A stretch of 45,762 nt of DNA from Coemansia sp. RSA 1804. Taxonomy: Eukaryota; Kickxellomycota; Kickxellomycetes; Kickxellales; Kickxellaceae. Within the stretch, counting starts at the first letter, position 1. Each line of letters opens with the position of its first letter. Both the position numbers and the translations under genes were made by a program. This document shows, in pieces, positions 29,270 to 39,560 of this stretch. The DNA is taken from the NCBI GenBank assembly GCA_027578815.1, contig JANBTH010000046.1, forward strand, positions 1 to 45,762, read 5' to 3'. The notes beneath the pieces are model-generated. The model was not told the DNA's origin and made no database searches. It saw only the letters and a list, made by a program, of their open reading frames with translations.

Positions 29270-30011
29270 TATCGCTTTGCGTCTGTATGGGTTTAGGGCC
29301 TTTCTGGAGCCTGGTGTAAAGCCTGTGGTCCCAAATAAGCGGCGGAAGACACGGATAAGGACGGGAGCTGGGGCTGGGCGAGTGAAGACGGCCAGCCGTG
29401 CGTTTGCTGTTGCGTACGTCTTGGCTGTGGTCGGAACCTTTTTTATTTCTGTTTGAGCCCGATGCAGACGATGCAAAAGGACAAACAGCAAATTGGGGTG
29501 AAAAGAGTGAGAAAGCGCCAGAAAAACAAAGTGCTGTAGAAGAGAGAAGAAAGATGTTAGTTACGAGCTGAGCTTGGTCCCAGCCAAAAAGGAGTGATTC
29601 ATCTTTCCAGAAAAAATAAAAAATTTTCAGTGGTGCAACCAACAACACACACATCCATCCAGCACAATGATTATCTTCTGACTGTGCGGAGAGGGTATCT
29701 ATCACTTTTCATTTTTCTTGCTTTCTTTCTTTCTTTCTCTATTCTGTGGCTCTCAACTGATATGGCTGTGCATCTCTCTCTCTTTAGCTCTGCTGCTTGC
29801 CGTTAGTCTCACCACTTTACGCTGTTCATTATCCACTCCGTAAGCCAGCACTCCGAGTCCTCGAATGCAAGGCACTACACATATCATTGCGCATCCACAC
29901 CACGCAGCCAAGCAGGCGCCATATAGAAGAGCGCTGTTGTAGAACGACCACCGGCCATATTACAGCATACGCCAGAACAGATAGTGTACTTTTATCCTTG
30001 GCTGTCTGAAA
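29270..30011. promoter_or_regulatory. Divergent region between ArgRS and the phosphatase gene
   Basis: Both genes start outward from here. The left ~270 bases are the in-frame ArgRS extension, ending at the candidate acceptor near 29534. To its right lies the presumed 5' intron or leader. A TTTC-type repeat lies at about 29720-29740. I could not choose a first ArgRS exon with confidence. One possibility, MNS followed by GTAAAG near 29825, keeps phase but is weak. Confidence 0.45.
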
Positions 30012-30821
30012 ATGGAGGATGCTGCAGCAGAGAAGCAGCAGCCTGCTGTTACCCTGTATCTTATCCGCCATGGCGAAACCGAAGTCAACCGCCGCAACTG
30101 CGTGCAGGGCAGGCGCATTGACCCTCCGCTTAACGAGCGCGGCCGGAGACAGGCAGAATGCGTTGGCGAGCGATTCAGGCGACAGCGCGTGGACTGGATC
30201 GTGACATCGGCCGCAAAGCGCGCAATAGAGACCGGTAAAGCAGTCGGCAAGCACCACCCAGACGTGCCATTCGACAGCTTCAGCGAGCTCAATGAGCTGG
30301 AGTTTGGCGACTTTGAGGGAACGCATGTGACCGCTGGCTACAACGACCTTGTTGTGCGGTGGGATGACGAACTTTGCACCGATCTGCCGGCCCCCGGCAA
30401 GTCGGGCGAATCGCCGGCCATGTGCGTGCTGCGTGCAATGCCCCGCCTGCACGCGATTGCCAAGCAGGCGGCGGCTGAGCAAAGGAGAGAGGTCTGTGTT
30501 GTTGTGCACTCGCGATTGATCCAGATCCTCCTTTCCGAGATCCTCGATGGGTCTCTGGTAGCCATGCGCAAGTACAAGCAGAAGAAGGCGGCTGTGAATG
30601 CTGTTGATTTATACGCTGACGTTGACACCAGCTTTGGTTCTGGCGCTGCGCCGTGGCCGTTCCGGTGTGTGGCACGCGAGATCAATAGCACAACACACAT
30701 GCCAGACGACGTTGTCTCGCGCGTCTCCAGCGCAACCAGCCTTCAGAGACGGAACAGGCAAGACGAGCGTATCCGGTTCGAGGTCTGCGCAGATGGTTCG
30801 CTGGAGCTGCGGCACCTGTAG
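30012..30821 (+). CDS. Histidine phosphatase / phosphoglycerate mutase family protein
   Basis: Member of the histidine phosphatase superfamily, 269 residues in one exon. The phosphorylated histidine is His20 in LIRHGETEVN. Supporting residues are Arg70 in SAAKRAIETG, the acidic ELNELEFGDFEG near 92-103, and the second histidine, His166, in VVVHSRLIQILL. The order and spacing fit the phosphatase-type branch (PhoE/CobC/TIGAR-like) rather than glycolytic phosphoglycerate mutase, which needs a longer insert. Residues after about 185 are less conserved and include a Ser/Arg-rich stretch. The substrate cannot be told from sequence. Confidence 0.9.
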   Translation: MEDAAAEKQQPAVTLYLIRHGETEVNRRNCVQGRRIDPPLNERGRRQAECVGERFRRQRVDWIVTSAAKRAIETGKAVGKHHPDVPFDSFSELNELEFGDFEGTHVTAGYNDLVVRWDDELCTDLPAPGKSGESPAMCVLRAMPRLHAIAKQAAAEQRREVCVVVHSRLIQILLSEILDGSLVAMRKYKQKKAAVNAVDLYADVDTSFGSGAAPWPFRCVAREINSTTHMPDDVVSRVSSATSLQRRNRQDERIRFEVCADGSLELRHL

Positions 30822-32421
30822 CTGCGGGGGGAGCTTGCTCCTCTGGCGTGTGCGGAATGGGGGAGCGGTGCGGGGGATTGCGGGGGCCAACGGCTCGCCC
30901 AAGAATGGCCTTGGCCGAAGCAGTAGCACACGCATCAGCCAACGTTTTCGAGCTCGTCGCCGGCGCTTCAGCTTCTGCTTTTGCTTCGATGTCTGTATCC
31001 TAGGCCCTGCTTTGCATTGTCTGCGACATTCTCGCCACTCCCCTCCTTCCCGGCCTCCTTTCTCCAGCGCATCGCTTGACCCCGAATCCTCCGCCTTTGC
31101 CATCCATTGTGTGCTTTCTCTTCTCTGTGCTTACTTCTAGTCAATATATTATTATTCTCCCTTTCACCTCTCCCAGCTTAATACAACTTGTGCCGCGCTG
31201 GCTTGCTCAATCCTTCTTATCTTTCTCTGTGCGTGTTCGCCGATCGTCGCGTAGTCTACCGTGGAACCAACTCATCTTTTGGCCTGGGTAAGTAGCATGC
31301 TGCCTCACATCCACGTCTCTCCAGCAAGCCCTTTGGGTCTTCTGCTGTGAGTAAAAGGGTGAATATGGTGGCTGGTAGATATCTGGCTGCCATCTCTGTT
31401 GTCTGGACGCTTCTTGACTTTCTGCTGCTGCTGCTACACACCGGCTAACACCACTACTACTACGCCTCCTTTCAGAGAAGCGCCTTGTGCTGCTGTGGTT
31501 TTGGGTTTGGTTTTTTTTGGAGAAAGTGCAGACAATCGGCGGCTTCCTGTTTTCTCTTCAATCTGTGAGCGGTATGTCACAAAAGACCCCTACCACCGCA
31601 ACCAGCCTCTCTTTAAATATTTTTTTTAGCAATAACTTGCAAATTGAAGCAGAAAGGAAGAAGGCACAATTGGGCTTGTCTGGCGTCCTTCTTGTCAGCC
31701 CTTTTGTGCTAGCCGCAATTGTTGCTCTTGTTTTGGTATTTGTTGATGTGTTTTGCTTTTGATGTTGTTTTCGTTGTGCTGCTATTGCCGCTTGTTTATG
31801 TTTTGTGTGCGCATCGTCTATGTTTTACCAAAACACCGCTGGTATCCAGCCAAATAACTGCTGCTGCCTTGCACAAGCGCCTCCTTTTCCTGCAAACAGC
31901 CGTATTTGCTGGCTGGCTAGCTGGCTGGTGTAGAATTCTCTGATGCATTTTCTCCTGGCTTTACTTGCTGTTGTTATTTTTGGTTTTGCTGTTGTTGTTG
32001 CTGTTGTTGTGGTTGTGGTTGCTGGCATTGCCGCTGCTACCGCTACCGCTGCTTCTGCTGTTTTTCTCCAGGCACACGGGGATTGTTCCGTTATTTGTCC
32101 TAGTCCCAGAACCTGCCGCCGCTTTTCCCTCTTTCTTTTTTCATTTCATCATTTCATTGGCCAGCCCGCCATCTCCTTTTATAGCTCTGGCCATGTCTGT
32201 TTGGCTTTCTCCCTCATAAACCCGACAAACCTTCTTCCCCTTCTGCATTGCCTCCCCTGCTCTTGTGTTTTTTGTTTTGTTTTTGCTAACCCACTCTTGC
32301 CCTTTTTCTTCTTTCTTTTTTTACCATCCCCCCTTTACACACATACCACCTGTCCTTCTCCCCCCTTCTTTCACCTTTTAGAAACGCCCTTAACTTTGTT
32401 TAATTTAACTGCTCGCCTGAA
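30822..32421. other. Septin promoter and probable ~1.1 kb leader intron
   Basis: No coding gene is supported. A GTAAGT donor at 31288 and a TTTTAG acceptor ending at 32381 would remove a 1,094-base intron from the septin 5' leader, leaving ~40 bases of leader before the ATG. The presumed intron is pyrimidine-rich and has a TGYTGT-type triplet tract at about 31966-32062, which produces a misleading poly-Leu open frame. The part before 31288 holds the phosphatase 3' side and the septin promoter. Confidence 0.5.
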
Positions 32422-34277
32422 ATGTCTGCCTCTGAAGCATCCGCATCTTCCAAGACCCAGGTCGCGAGCGGTGGCATTGGAATTGCCAATCTGCCAAACC
32501 AGCTGCACAAGATTGTCACCAAGAAGGGGACGAACTTCTCGCTGATGGTTGTTGGCGAGTCGGGTACCGGAAAAACCACCTTCATCAACACTCTGCTGAC
32601 CACCGAGCTCATTGAGCCCCTTGACGACGCCAACCGCCGCAAGAAACAGCTCGATAAGACCGTCGATATCAACATCCACAAGGCCGGTAAGTTTGCGCCC
32701 GCAGAAAGGGACAGGAAATGAAGAGGATCGCTTTATCCGTGTTTTTGGCAGTGCCGTTGTTTTGCCATCTAATAAGCACCCATCCTCCGTTATTCTGCTA
32801 TGTGCACCTTGCTTTGTGCTTCTTCCTTGTCTGTAGAGCTCGAAGAGAAGATGTTCAACGTCAAGCTGAACGTTGTTGACACACCTGGATTCGGCGACTA
32901 TGTTGACAACCACGATTGCTGGCTGCCTGTTGTTGACTTTATCGAGAACCAGTACGAGCAGTATCTTCGCCAGGAGCAGCAGCCTGTGCGCAAAGGCATC
33001 GTCGACATGCGCGTTCATGCCTGCCTGTACTTTGTCCGCCCTAACGGCCACACGTAAGTATATGCAATGTTGGCCATGATGTTTTGTATTCTATGGAAGC
33101 GCTAAACCTAGCATTCATTACCTGCCAACAATCTTCTCTATCGCTGCGTGTCTTTTCTTCCTGTTTACATGTGCTTGGCCGCCCTGTGCCACCTTTGCAG
33201 GCGCCACAGCATTAAAAGGAGCAAGAGGCGATTGAAACGGCAGCCATGGATATAGATGCTACAAAAGAGTCCTTGTTTGTCCTTTGTTTTTGGGTCTTGT
33301 TGTGGTGGTCCTTCTTTCCTTTGTTTTCTTTGCATTGTCCGTCGTCTATGAATCCGAACTCCCCCCCAATGGGCACCAGCCTTTGTTGTTCATGGCAGCG
33401 GGTCTGCTGCGTCTGGGACTCCATGCTTCTTTTCTATCTGCTTCGCCGCCGCCGCCGCCGCCACCCTTGCTGGCATGCACCGTCTGCCAGACAATGCCAA
33501 TGCCAATATGATGCTAATCTTCCAATGCGCTTGCGTCGTTTGGCGTTTCCCCTTTCTGTTGTGTTAACATGTAGTCTCAAGCCGCTGGATGTGCGCGCCA
33601 TGAAGGCCATCGGAGCCCGCGTCAACCTGATTCCAGTCATTGCAAAGGCTGACACGCTGTCGCCCGCCGCTCTCAGGCAGTTCAAGAAGCGCATAATGGA
33701 CGTCATTGACGCCCAGGGCATCCGCATCTACCAGCCGCCGATCGAGAGCGAGGATGAGTCGGTTACACAGCGCAACAAGGACATTACATCTGCCATGCCG
33801 TTTGCCATCATCGGCAGCGACCGCGAGGTGAAGACCGCTGATGGGCGCCACGTCAAGGGCCGCCTCTATCCGTGGGGCGTTGCAGAGGTGGAGAACGACC
33901 AGCACTGCGACTTCAGAAAGCTCCGCAGCCTTCTGATCCGCACCCATATGCTTGATCTCATCTCCAAGACCGAGGAGGACCACTACGACAGATACCGGAC
34001 TGCGCAGATGAAGACACGCAAGTTTGGCGAGCCCAAGCCAAGAAAGGTTGACAACAAGAAGTTCCGCGAAGAGGAAGAGGCCCTGCGCACGCGCTTCACC
34101 GAGAAGGTCAAGCTCGAGGAGAACCGCTTCCGCCAGTGGGAGCAGAGACTCATTGCAGAGCGCGATCGTCTGAACAAGGATCTCGAGCAGGAGCACAACC
34201 TGGTCAAGCAGCTCGAGAGCGAGATCGAGGCTATTGCCAATGCTGGATCACCAAACACCAAGTTCTTCCGCAAATAA
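32422..34277 (+). CDS. Septin, probably Cdc11-type
   Basis: GTP-binding filament protein of the septin ring at sites of polarity and division. The CDS is join(32422..32686, 32837..33053, 33575..34277), 394 residues. The P-loop is GESGTGKTT at 45-53, G3 is DTPGFGD at 103-109 and G4 is AKAD at 184-187. The septin-unique element KGRLYPWGVAEVEN follows. A C-terminal coiled coil begins near residue 325 (FREEEEALRTRF onward). Thr in the P-loop in place of the usual Leu recalls the Cdc11 group, so the subgroup is tentative. Donors are GTAAGT, acceptors TGTAG, and phases 1 and 2 restore ELEEKMFNV and GHTLKPLDV. The 521-base second coding intron carries a CCG run near 33448-33465. Confidence 0.94.
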
Positions 34278-34844
34278 TTCTCTCTAGCGTAACTGGTTGA
34301 TGGTCTGTCTGTCTTTAATTCTAATGTGATGGTCCTTCTATCTCTCTCTCATTCAATCTTCCTCCCTTTATGCTCTCTACGCCAGCAAGCCCATTATTGC
34401 CTTTTTCTTGCCCCTCTCCTTTTTTTATCGCATTCTGCAGTCATCTTTTCTTTTACTTTTCGGTTCTACCCGTTATTTCTAACAGCTTTATAAACAGCCC
34501 TTTTGTTTTCTATAATGCTGCTGCTGCCACCACCCACCACCGCTTACTCTGCGGAACTTGTCAACTGCAGAAAGGCTTCTGTTTCGTTTTTCTTGTGCTT
34601 GCTAAGAGAAGGTTAAAAACCCGGCGCATTGATTGTTGGTATCGCGTGATTAGCATTTTACTATTACGATCATGCGTTACTTTTTTTTTTATGATCCACG
34701 CCCAAACTTTTTTCTGTCACCACATGTGCCTTGTTGTGCCTTTCTCTTTCTTTGGTCTTTTCCACTTGGTTACTTTTTTTTTTTAATTTCTTCCTTGTTG
34801 TTTGTTTTATATATATTTTTTGCCAACGTAGTTTTACACACAAA
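34278..34844. other. Septin 3' side and FYV7 upstream region
   Basis: Pyrimidine-rich DNA of about 570 bases with no supported gene. It ends in AACGTAG 15 bases ahead of the FYV7 start, which could be the acceptor of a leader intron. Confidence 0.4.
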
Positions 34845-35453
34845 ATGGGAAATCCGAACGAACAGAATGCACAGCGCCGTCGGGCACCAGTCACTACGCC
34901 GCTGGACAAGCGGATACAACAGGGATACAAGGGGAAGCTAATCAAGCAGCGAATTGAACGCACCAAGTTCTCCAACGTTAGAAGAAAGTACTTTAAGATG
35001 CTTGAGAGCGATGCCCAGCCTCGGAGCCAATCAGGTTCTGGTGCGAGGACTGAGACGGCAGGTAAAAATGTAGGCGGTGTTGCTAGGAACCATGGCGATG
35101 ATGACAATGATGATGATGATACAGAAGATGGTCACAGCAGCCAGCACCGCTCTCCTGCAAAGCGCAGGAGATTCCAGGCTAGTTTTTCTTCTGATCCACA
35201 GCCAAGAAAACGCACTCCGCGTGCAAACCCATTCAAGGACATTCTGAAAACCAAGGAGCTGGCGCAACAGAAGCGCGATGCTGACCGTAGGAAACGTGAG
35301 GAGGAGATCAGACTAGCAAACAAACGTCGCTCGAATTACATGCATGACCGCAAGCAGCAGCGCAAGAGCCTAAATGCGCGCACATCGCGCGGCCAGCCGA
35401 TCATGTCCAACCAGATCTCCAGTCTTCTGACGAAGATCCGAAAGAACATCTAG
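34845..35453 (+). CDS. FYV7: FYV7-like rRNA-processing protein
   Basis: Small basic nucleolar protein of the FYV7/CCDC59 (TAP26) family, needed in yeast for 18S rRNA maturation in the small-subunit processome. It has 202 residues in one exon. The N-terminal block YKGKLIKQRIERTKFSNVRR is followed by KYFKMLE. An acidic, disordered middle (DDDNDDDDTED) follows. The C-terminal block runs from NPFKDILKTKELAQQ through a long basic helix to TSRGQPIMSNQISSLLTKI. The final RGQP..xxxI..LLxKI pattern is the main reason for the family call. The start codon has A at -3. A short hairpin begins six bases after the stop. Confidence 0.75.
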   Translation: MGNPNEQNAQRRRAPVTTPLDKRIQQGYKGKLIKQRIERTKFSNVRRKYFKMLESDAQPRSQSGSGARTETAGKNVGGVARNHGDDDNDDDDTEDGHSSQHRSPAKRRRFQASFSSDPQPRKRTPRANPFKDILKTKELAQQKRDADRRKREEEIRLANKRRSNYMHDRKQQRKSLNARTSRGQPIMSNQISSLLTKIRKNI

Positions 35454-35458
35454 ATTTT

Positions 35459-35479
35459 CCTCCAGCTTTTATCTGGAGG
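35459..35479 (+). terminator. Hairpin just after FYV7 stop
   Basis: Perfect 7-base inverted repeat (CCTCCAG and CTGGAGG) with a 7-base loop, six bases after the stop and followed by a T-rich run. It sits in the 93-base convergent gap with the LRR gene. A role in 3' end formation is speculative. Confidence 0.3.
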
Positions 35480-35546
35480 GATTGAGGAGGGGTTTTTTGT
35501 TTTGTTTCTGTATTTAGCACAATAACAAATTTCATGTATTTAGTAG

Positions 35547-37184
35547 TTATGTAAAATGACCAATGTCGTCTTCAAAAACCATCCAAATGGTTTGTGGTGG
35601 ACAACAGTAATAGTCTTGCTGAGGTGAATCTGAATCTGCGTCCTGGGTTTGAACGCCAGACTGTAGCATGTCTATACACATATGGGCACCATGTTTCGGC
35701 AACAACGACTTGGTTGGAATACACGTGTTGCTGTATTGTTTCCTTTTGCGCATGATAATGCTGACTATTCTGCGACCAAGGCTCAGACGCTTTGTCTGTG
35801 CACAGACTGGCTCTGCATATCTGTTATATCGTTGACAGTGGTCATTTTTGTCCGCAAATGCCGAGCTTACCAGCGCAAATGCTGCCTGTTGTGGTTTGTA
35901 ATAGCCTTGTGCCTTCTCTGGCATGCGCGGGGCAAACATCGATGCGATTCTGGACTGTTCGTCATCCCAGTGTGCTCTGCACAGACCGTACTCCACGGGA
36001 AGCCTAATCTTATTGCGATATACAAAAGACTGGCGTTTGGTTCCCAATGCTGCTGGATACAGTCTGTGGCAGTAGTCACAAGGCACAAAGCTGTCGAGAC
36101 GCTGTTGTAAATGCTGTGGAAGCCCAAGCGGGTATTCATAGTTGTTTTCTATCATCCGGTGTAGCACAGTATCCACAAGCGACAGAACTGTCTGGTGTGA
36201 CATGCCCTCAACATCACTTGCGCCAGATACTACCGCGCTACGGCGGAACCCGTCGTTATCGAACCGTGGGGCACTGCTCTGCGTTATGTCGGTATTGTCT
36301 GGCGTCTCCTTGAGAAGCGGACAGCCCTCAAGCAAAAACAGCTTCAGTTTGTCTCTGCTTGGCGCAGCCACTCCATCGTGGATAAACATGCGTGCAGGAA
36401 GAATGGTTATTGGGTTATGTGACACATTCAGCGATCGAAGCTCTGGAAGCTTCCAAAGGCATTTTGGGATGGATGCAAACCTGTTGCCTGCAAGATCTAG
36501 CACCTCCAGCCGGCCAAGATGGCGCATGGCAGACGGGAGATCGGTCAGACGGTTGTTGCTGACGTCCATAGTCTGCAAATGCTGCCAAAAGGCGACTGTT
36601 GCTGGGAGGGCCTCAAGTCGATTGCCTGAAAGATCCATGCTCTGTAGCTGTCGCAGATATCCAATCTCGTCAGGAAGTCCAGCAAGGCCAGTGTTGGACA
36701 GGTCTATCCGTTTCAGGCGCTCTGTACACAGCCGTGTAATTTCAGGAAGGAGGTTACCGCTGGTCAGCCGGCGGTTCGAAAGATCAACAATGCCACCAGC
36801 TGACTGTACAGCTTGCAATGGTGATAGTGCACCGCTTTGTTCGTCATATTCTGTTTCAGATCCAACAAGCAAAGAATCGCTCGGCATTGCCATAGGCTGG
36901 AGATCGTTGTTAGAGTCACTGGTCACGGTTGTGCTTATAGTTCCTGATAATTCATCGTCATGGCTGCGATCGCCATCCTTTCTCTTAGGACCTGACTCCA
37001 TTGCTGATGTAGCTGCAGTGACGGCCTGGAGCAGCGCCGATTGCTGCCATGCAACCATATTTAAGGCGTCTAGAGTCTCGGTGCGCGGGGTAGCAAGGCT
37101 AGATTCATCAATTATCTGGACGCCTCCTGGATGATACATTGGCCCCACTGCAGCATAGCCTTCCGTGCTTCCATGCTGTGCCAT
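35547..37184 (-). CDS. Leucine-rich-repeat protein with C-terminal Cys/His motif
   Basis: Likely protein-interaction scaffold. The start at the ATG 37184 gives 545 residues. The frame also opens upstream from a GTG, but a TATA-like TATATTTAAA lies only 58 bases before 37184, so the ATG is preferred. Residues ~1-125 are Ser/Thr/Gln-rich. About six leucine-rich repeats of the LxxLDLSxNxLxxLP type lie near 130-285 (for example LQSMDLSGNRLEALPATVAF). The C-terminal half is not LRR. It contains FVPCDYCHRLYP and, further on, GLCRAHWDDE, spaced Cys/His residues that could bind zinc. A similar LRR-plus-CxxC layout occurs in some fungal LRR proteins. No enzymatic domain is visible, and the function is unknown. 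Confidence 0.85.
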   Translation of the reverse strand: MAQHGSTEGYAAVGPMYHPGGVQIIDESSLATPRTETLDALNMVAWQQSALLQAVTAATSAMESGPKRKDGDRSHDDELSGTISTTVTSDSNNDLQPMAMPSDSLLVGSETEYDEQSGALSPLQAVQSAGGIVDLSNRRLTSGNLLPEITRLCTERLKRIDLSNTGLAGLPDEIGYLRQLQSMDLSGNRLEALPATVAFWQHLQTMDVSNNRLTDLPSAMRHLGRLEVLDLAGNRFASIPKCLWKLPELRSLNVSHNPITILPARMFIHDGVAAPSRDKLKLFLLEGCPLLKETPDNTDITQSSAPRFDNDGFRRSAVVSGASDVEGMSHQTVLSLVDTVLHRMIENNYEYPLGLPQHLQQRLDSFVPCDYCHRLYPAALGTKRQSFVYRNKIRLPVEYGLCRAHWDDEQSRIASMFAPRMPEKAQGYYKPQQAAFALVSSAFADKNDHCQRYNRYAEPVCAQTKRLSLGRRIVSIIMRKRKQYSNTCIPTKSLLPKHGAHMCIDMLQSGVQTQDADSDSPQQDYYCCPPQTIWMVFEDDIGHFT

Positions 37185-37241
37185 TGCAGACAGCTGTTGC
37201 CGTGAACGTGCGATGCCAACAACAGGCACACCAGAATCGAC

Positions 37242-37251
37242 TTTAAATATA
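37242..37251 (-). promoter_or_regulatory. TATA-like box of the LRR gene
   Basis: TATATTTAAA on the minus strand, 58 bases upstream of the chosen start codon. Confidence 0.4.
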
Positions 37252-37823
37252 ACTGAACGTGTGGATGTATAGAAGGGGAATACACGTTAATGCTCACAAG
37301 CGACGCCAAAGAAATATGTTCCGCCTAGCTCTGTGCTTGAAGAGGACATAGAGTGTCGTAATAGTCAGTCGACACACACAATGTCTAAACGCAGACCACT
37401 ATAACATGCAAAGGAACTTTAGACGTCAAAAAGAGAGACAAAGAGAGGTAAAATGCAATCTAGACAGAACCAGCAGCCAACAGCTAACATGGGCACAGCA
37501 CAGATGGAACCGGCCTGGCCATACCAATATAAAATATACAGCCTAAGCACTTTTACTGTGGGCGAATGCTCTGCAGCCACAGAGGAAATTGCGGGGAGGC
37601 CTTCTACAAAAGAATCAGAGCGAGGCGCAGTGTGCAATCTGTAGATTAAACGCCTCAAGCCAGATCGCACATGCGCCGCCGCGTCTGCAAGGGAAGCAGC
37701 AAGTATAACAGCCATTTGCAAAAAAAAAACCCATTAAGCCCAGTAAACGGTAGCTTTGGTCGAAAGAATCTTTCCCAAATGAAAAAAGAACTACAAAACA
37801 TGGCTAGAGACAGCGTCCGAGGC
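37252..37823. other. LRR promoter and NSA2 3' side
   Basis: About 570 bases without a supported gene. A 100-codon minus-strand frame (37419-37721) with a hydrophobic end and a 63-codon plus-strand frame overlap each other. Neither is recognisable. Confidence 0.45.
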
Positions 37824-38606
37824 TCAGACAAGAAGCAAGGCGTTGATGCAGCCATCGTTCTCGGGGTTGTTTGTGACCTGCGCGTACTTTCCCCAAAGCA
37901 CCTTGCCGCCCGTGGTGACAAGCCCAAGCTCGGCAACATTGACCTCGACAATGGTTCCCTTTGTCAGAACGCCCAGCTGCGTGTACATTGGGCTCTGTGG
38001 GTTCTTCTTCACGCCGATGATCGGGAGCTGGAACGTCGCCTTGAGCTCTGGATGCGTCACGTTGGCCTTTTTGTAGCGCAGCGCCATCGGCCGGATAAAG
38101 CGCTCGTACTTTGGCGGCTTGCGCGTGAATCCGTCGCCGACGAATGTGGGCTTTGTAACCATGCGCTTCCACGACTTTGACTTTGACTTTCCCGTCCTTA
38201 CAACCTTGAACATCTCGTCCTCAGCAATGCCGCGCACCTTGGGCAATGGAACATCCCACTTTCCTGCCTTTTCCTTGCGCTTCTGCTTCAGCATGTTGCT
38301 CAGCACCTTTGCCCGCTGCTGGCCCTCACGATCAAGCAGATATGCTGGCACTGCGCCGTCCGGAACGGCATCGTCTGTCTTTTGCTTCGCGTTCTTCTCG
38401 TCGTGCATCTTAATCGTCTTCTTCATCTGGATCTTCTCCGCATGCCTCTTCTTGTTGTACAGCTTGGCCTTCAGCCCATGCACCTTCTGCGCAAACGCCG
38501 CATCCTTGTGTACCTTCCGCGCCTCCTTCTTGCGCTTGCGCTCGTCGTGGTCAAACCGACGTCCGTGCCGTCTAATCGACTCTTCAATATACTCGTTCTG
38601 CGGCAT
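37824..38606 (-). CDS. NSA2: Ribosome biogenesis protein NSA2
   Basis: Essential pre-60S assembly factor of the eS8/NSA2 superfamily, needed for 27SB pre-rRNA processing. It has 260 residues in one exon, the usual length. The N-terminus MPQNEYIEESIRRHGRRFD is the family signature. A long basic helix (KKKEARKVHKDAAFAQKVHG) follows, then KSKSWKRMVTKPTFVGDGFT. The C-terminal beta-barrel runs through LPIIGVKKNPQSPMYTQLG, GTIVEVNVAELGLVTTGGKV and ends NNPENDGCINALLLV. All landmark blocks are present, so the gene looks intact. Confidence 0.98.
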   Translation of the reverse strand: MPQNEYIEESIRRHGRRFDHDERKRKKEARKVHKDAAFAQKVHGLKAKLYNKKRHAEKIQMKKTIKMHDEKNAKQKTDDAVPDGAVPAYLLDREGQQRAKVLSNMLKQKRKEKAGKWDVPLPKVRGIAEDEMFKVVRTGKSKSKSWKRMVTKPTFVGDGFTRKPPKYERFIRPMALRYKKANVTHPELKATFQLPIIGVKKNPQSPMYTQLGVLTKGTIVEVNVAELGLVTTGGKVLWGKYAQVTNNPENDGCINALLLV

Positions 38607-39376
38607 TTCTTATGTCAGTACCCGCCACAGCTAAATATTTCAACCCGTTTCCAAAAGGGTGCAATGTGTTGAACCTTCTGAACTGGAATCAAAACCCCTA
38701 CTGCAAAGCACGAGTAGCCACGTATTTGCAGCCAGAAGACAACAATAATAATAAATAGAGAATTGAGGGAATGCGGATAACTGAGCGTGCTGTTAATTTC
38801 CAACTGAAAAATGGCTGCCAGAAACAAGAGCAGCTTTGCCACTGTCTTTTCTTCTAGCTGTCAGAGACTAAATAAATGAATGAACAAGAAAAAAATTCGT
38901 TTAATCAATCCAGCACCCAGAATCAGAGAAAAGATCACCGCTAGTCTTATAGCTCACGTGCTGACAACCTCTAACTGCTGCTGTTTGTGCGTCTTGCGAT
39001 TGCTGCATCAAAACACCCAAGCTTGGAGTTTGGCTTTTTCTCAGAACGGAGGCTTTTTTTTCCTTTTTTCCTTGTTCGTGTCCAGGGAAGCAATTGGCGC
39101 AGCAGTGAAGTTTTCTCTACTGAGCTCGCCATGTGCTGTAATAAAACCAACCTTGGATACTAATTTTGCATAATTTTTGGAGCGGGCTCTGTCTGCTACA
39201 CCACCAAACCCCACCACAACCACGAAATAATTCTAGCAATACCCAGTAATTGAAGAGCCAGGATTGATAAACGCTTCTGTTTTATCCTTCTACATCCTCT
39301 GTTTTACGCACTACATTTTCAGCTTTAGAATGTGATAATCGCTACCACTACTGTATAATTATTCTACATTGACAGC
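38607..39376. promoter_or_regulatory. Divergent promoter region, NSA2 and CCDC174-like
   Basis: Both neighbours start outward from this 770-base AT-rich gap. A palindromic E-box CACGTG lies near 38956. No gene is supported within it. Confidence 0.45.
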
Positions 39377-39526
39377 ATGTCTAAAAATGAAAAGGTGCTG
39401 GCCGTCGGCGTGCCAGAGACGCTCAATTTGAAGGCTGAAATCGAACGTGCGACCACTGAGAGTAGACAGAGCAGCACGGATGGCATAGTCGCCAAGCGGA
39501 GAAGCGGCTCCTCTGCTGCTGTGGAT

Positions 39527-39560
<34 letters not shown>

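Noticed and set aside
31399..31762. Short plus-strand frames with hydrophobic stretches
   Set aside because: T-rich intron sequence naturally encodes Leu/Phe/Val runs; no start context or conservation is visible.
31943..32545. 200-codon plus-strand frame rich in Leu, Val and Ala before the septin
   Set aside because: Produced by a TGYTGT triplet tract inside the probable leader intron; it runs out of phase into septin exon 1.
36142..37134. 330-codon plus-strand frame opposite the LRR gene
   Set aside because: Ser/Arg-rich antisense shadow; the minus strand has clear leucine-rich repeats in phase.
37419..37721. 100-codon minus-strand frame with a hydrophobic C-terminus
   Set aside because: A CCTTGCAG just upstream looks like an acceptor, but no matching exon or family was found, and the composition is not clearly coding.
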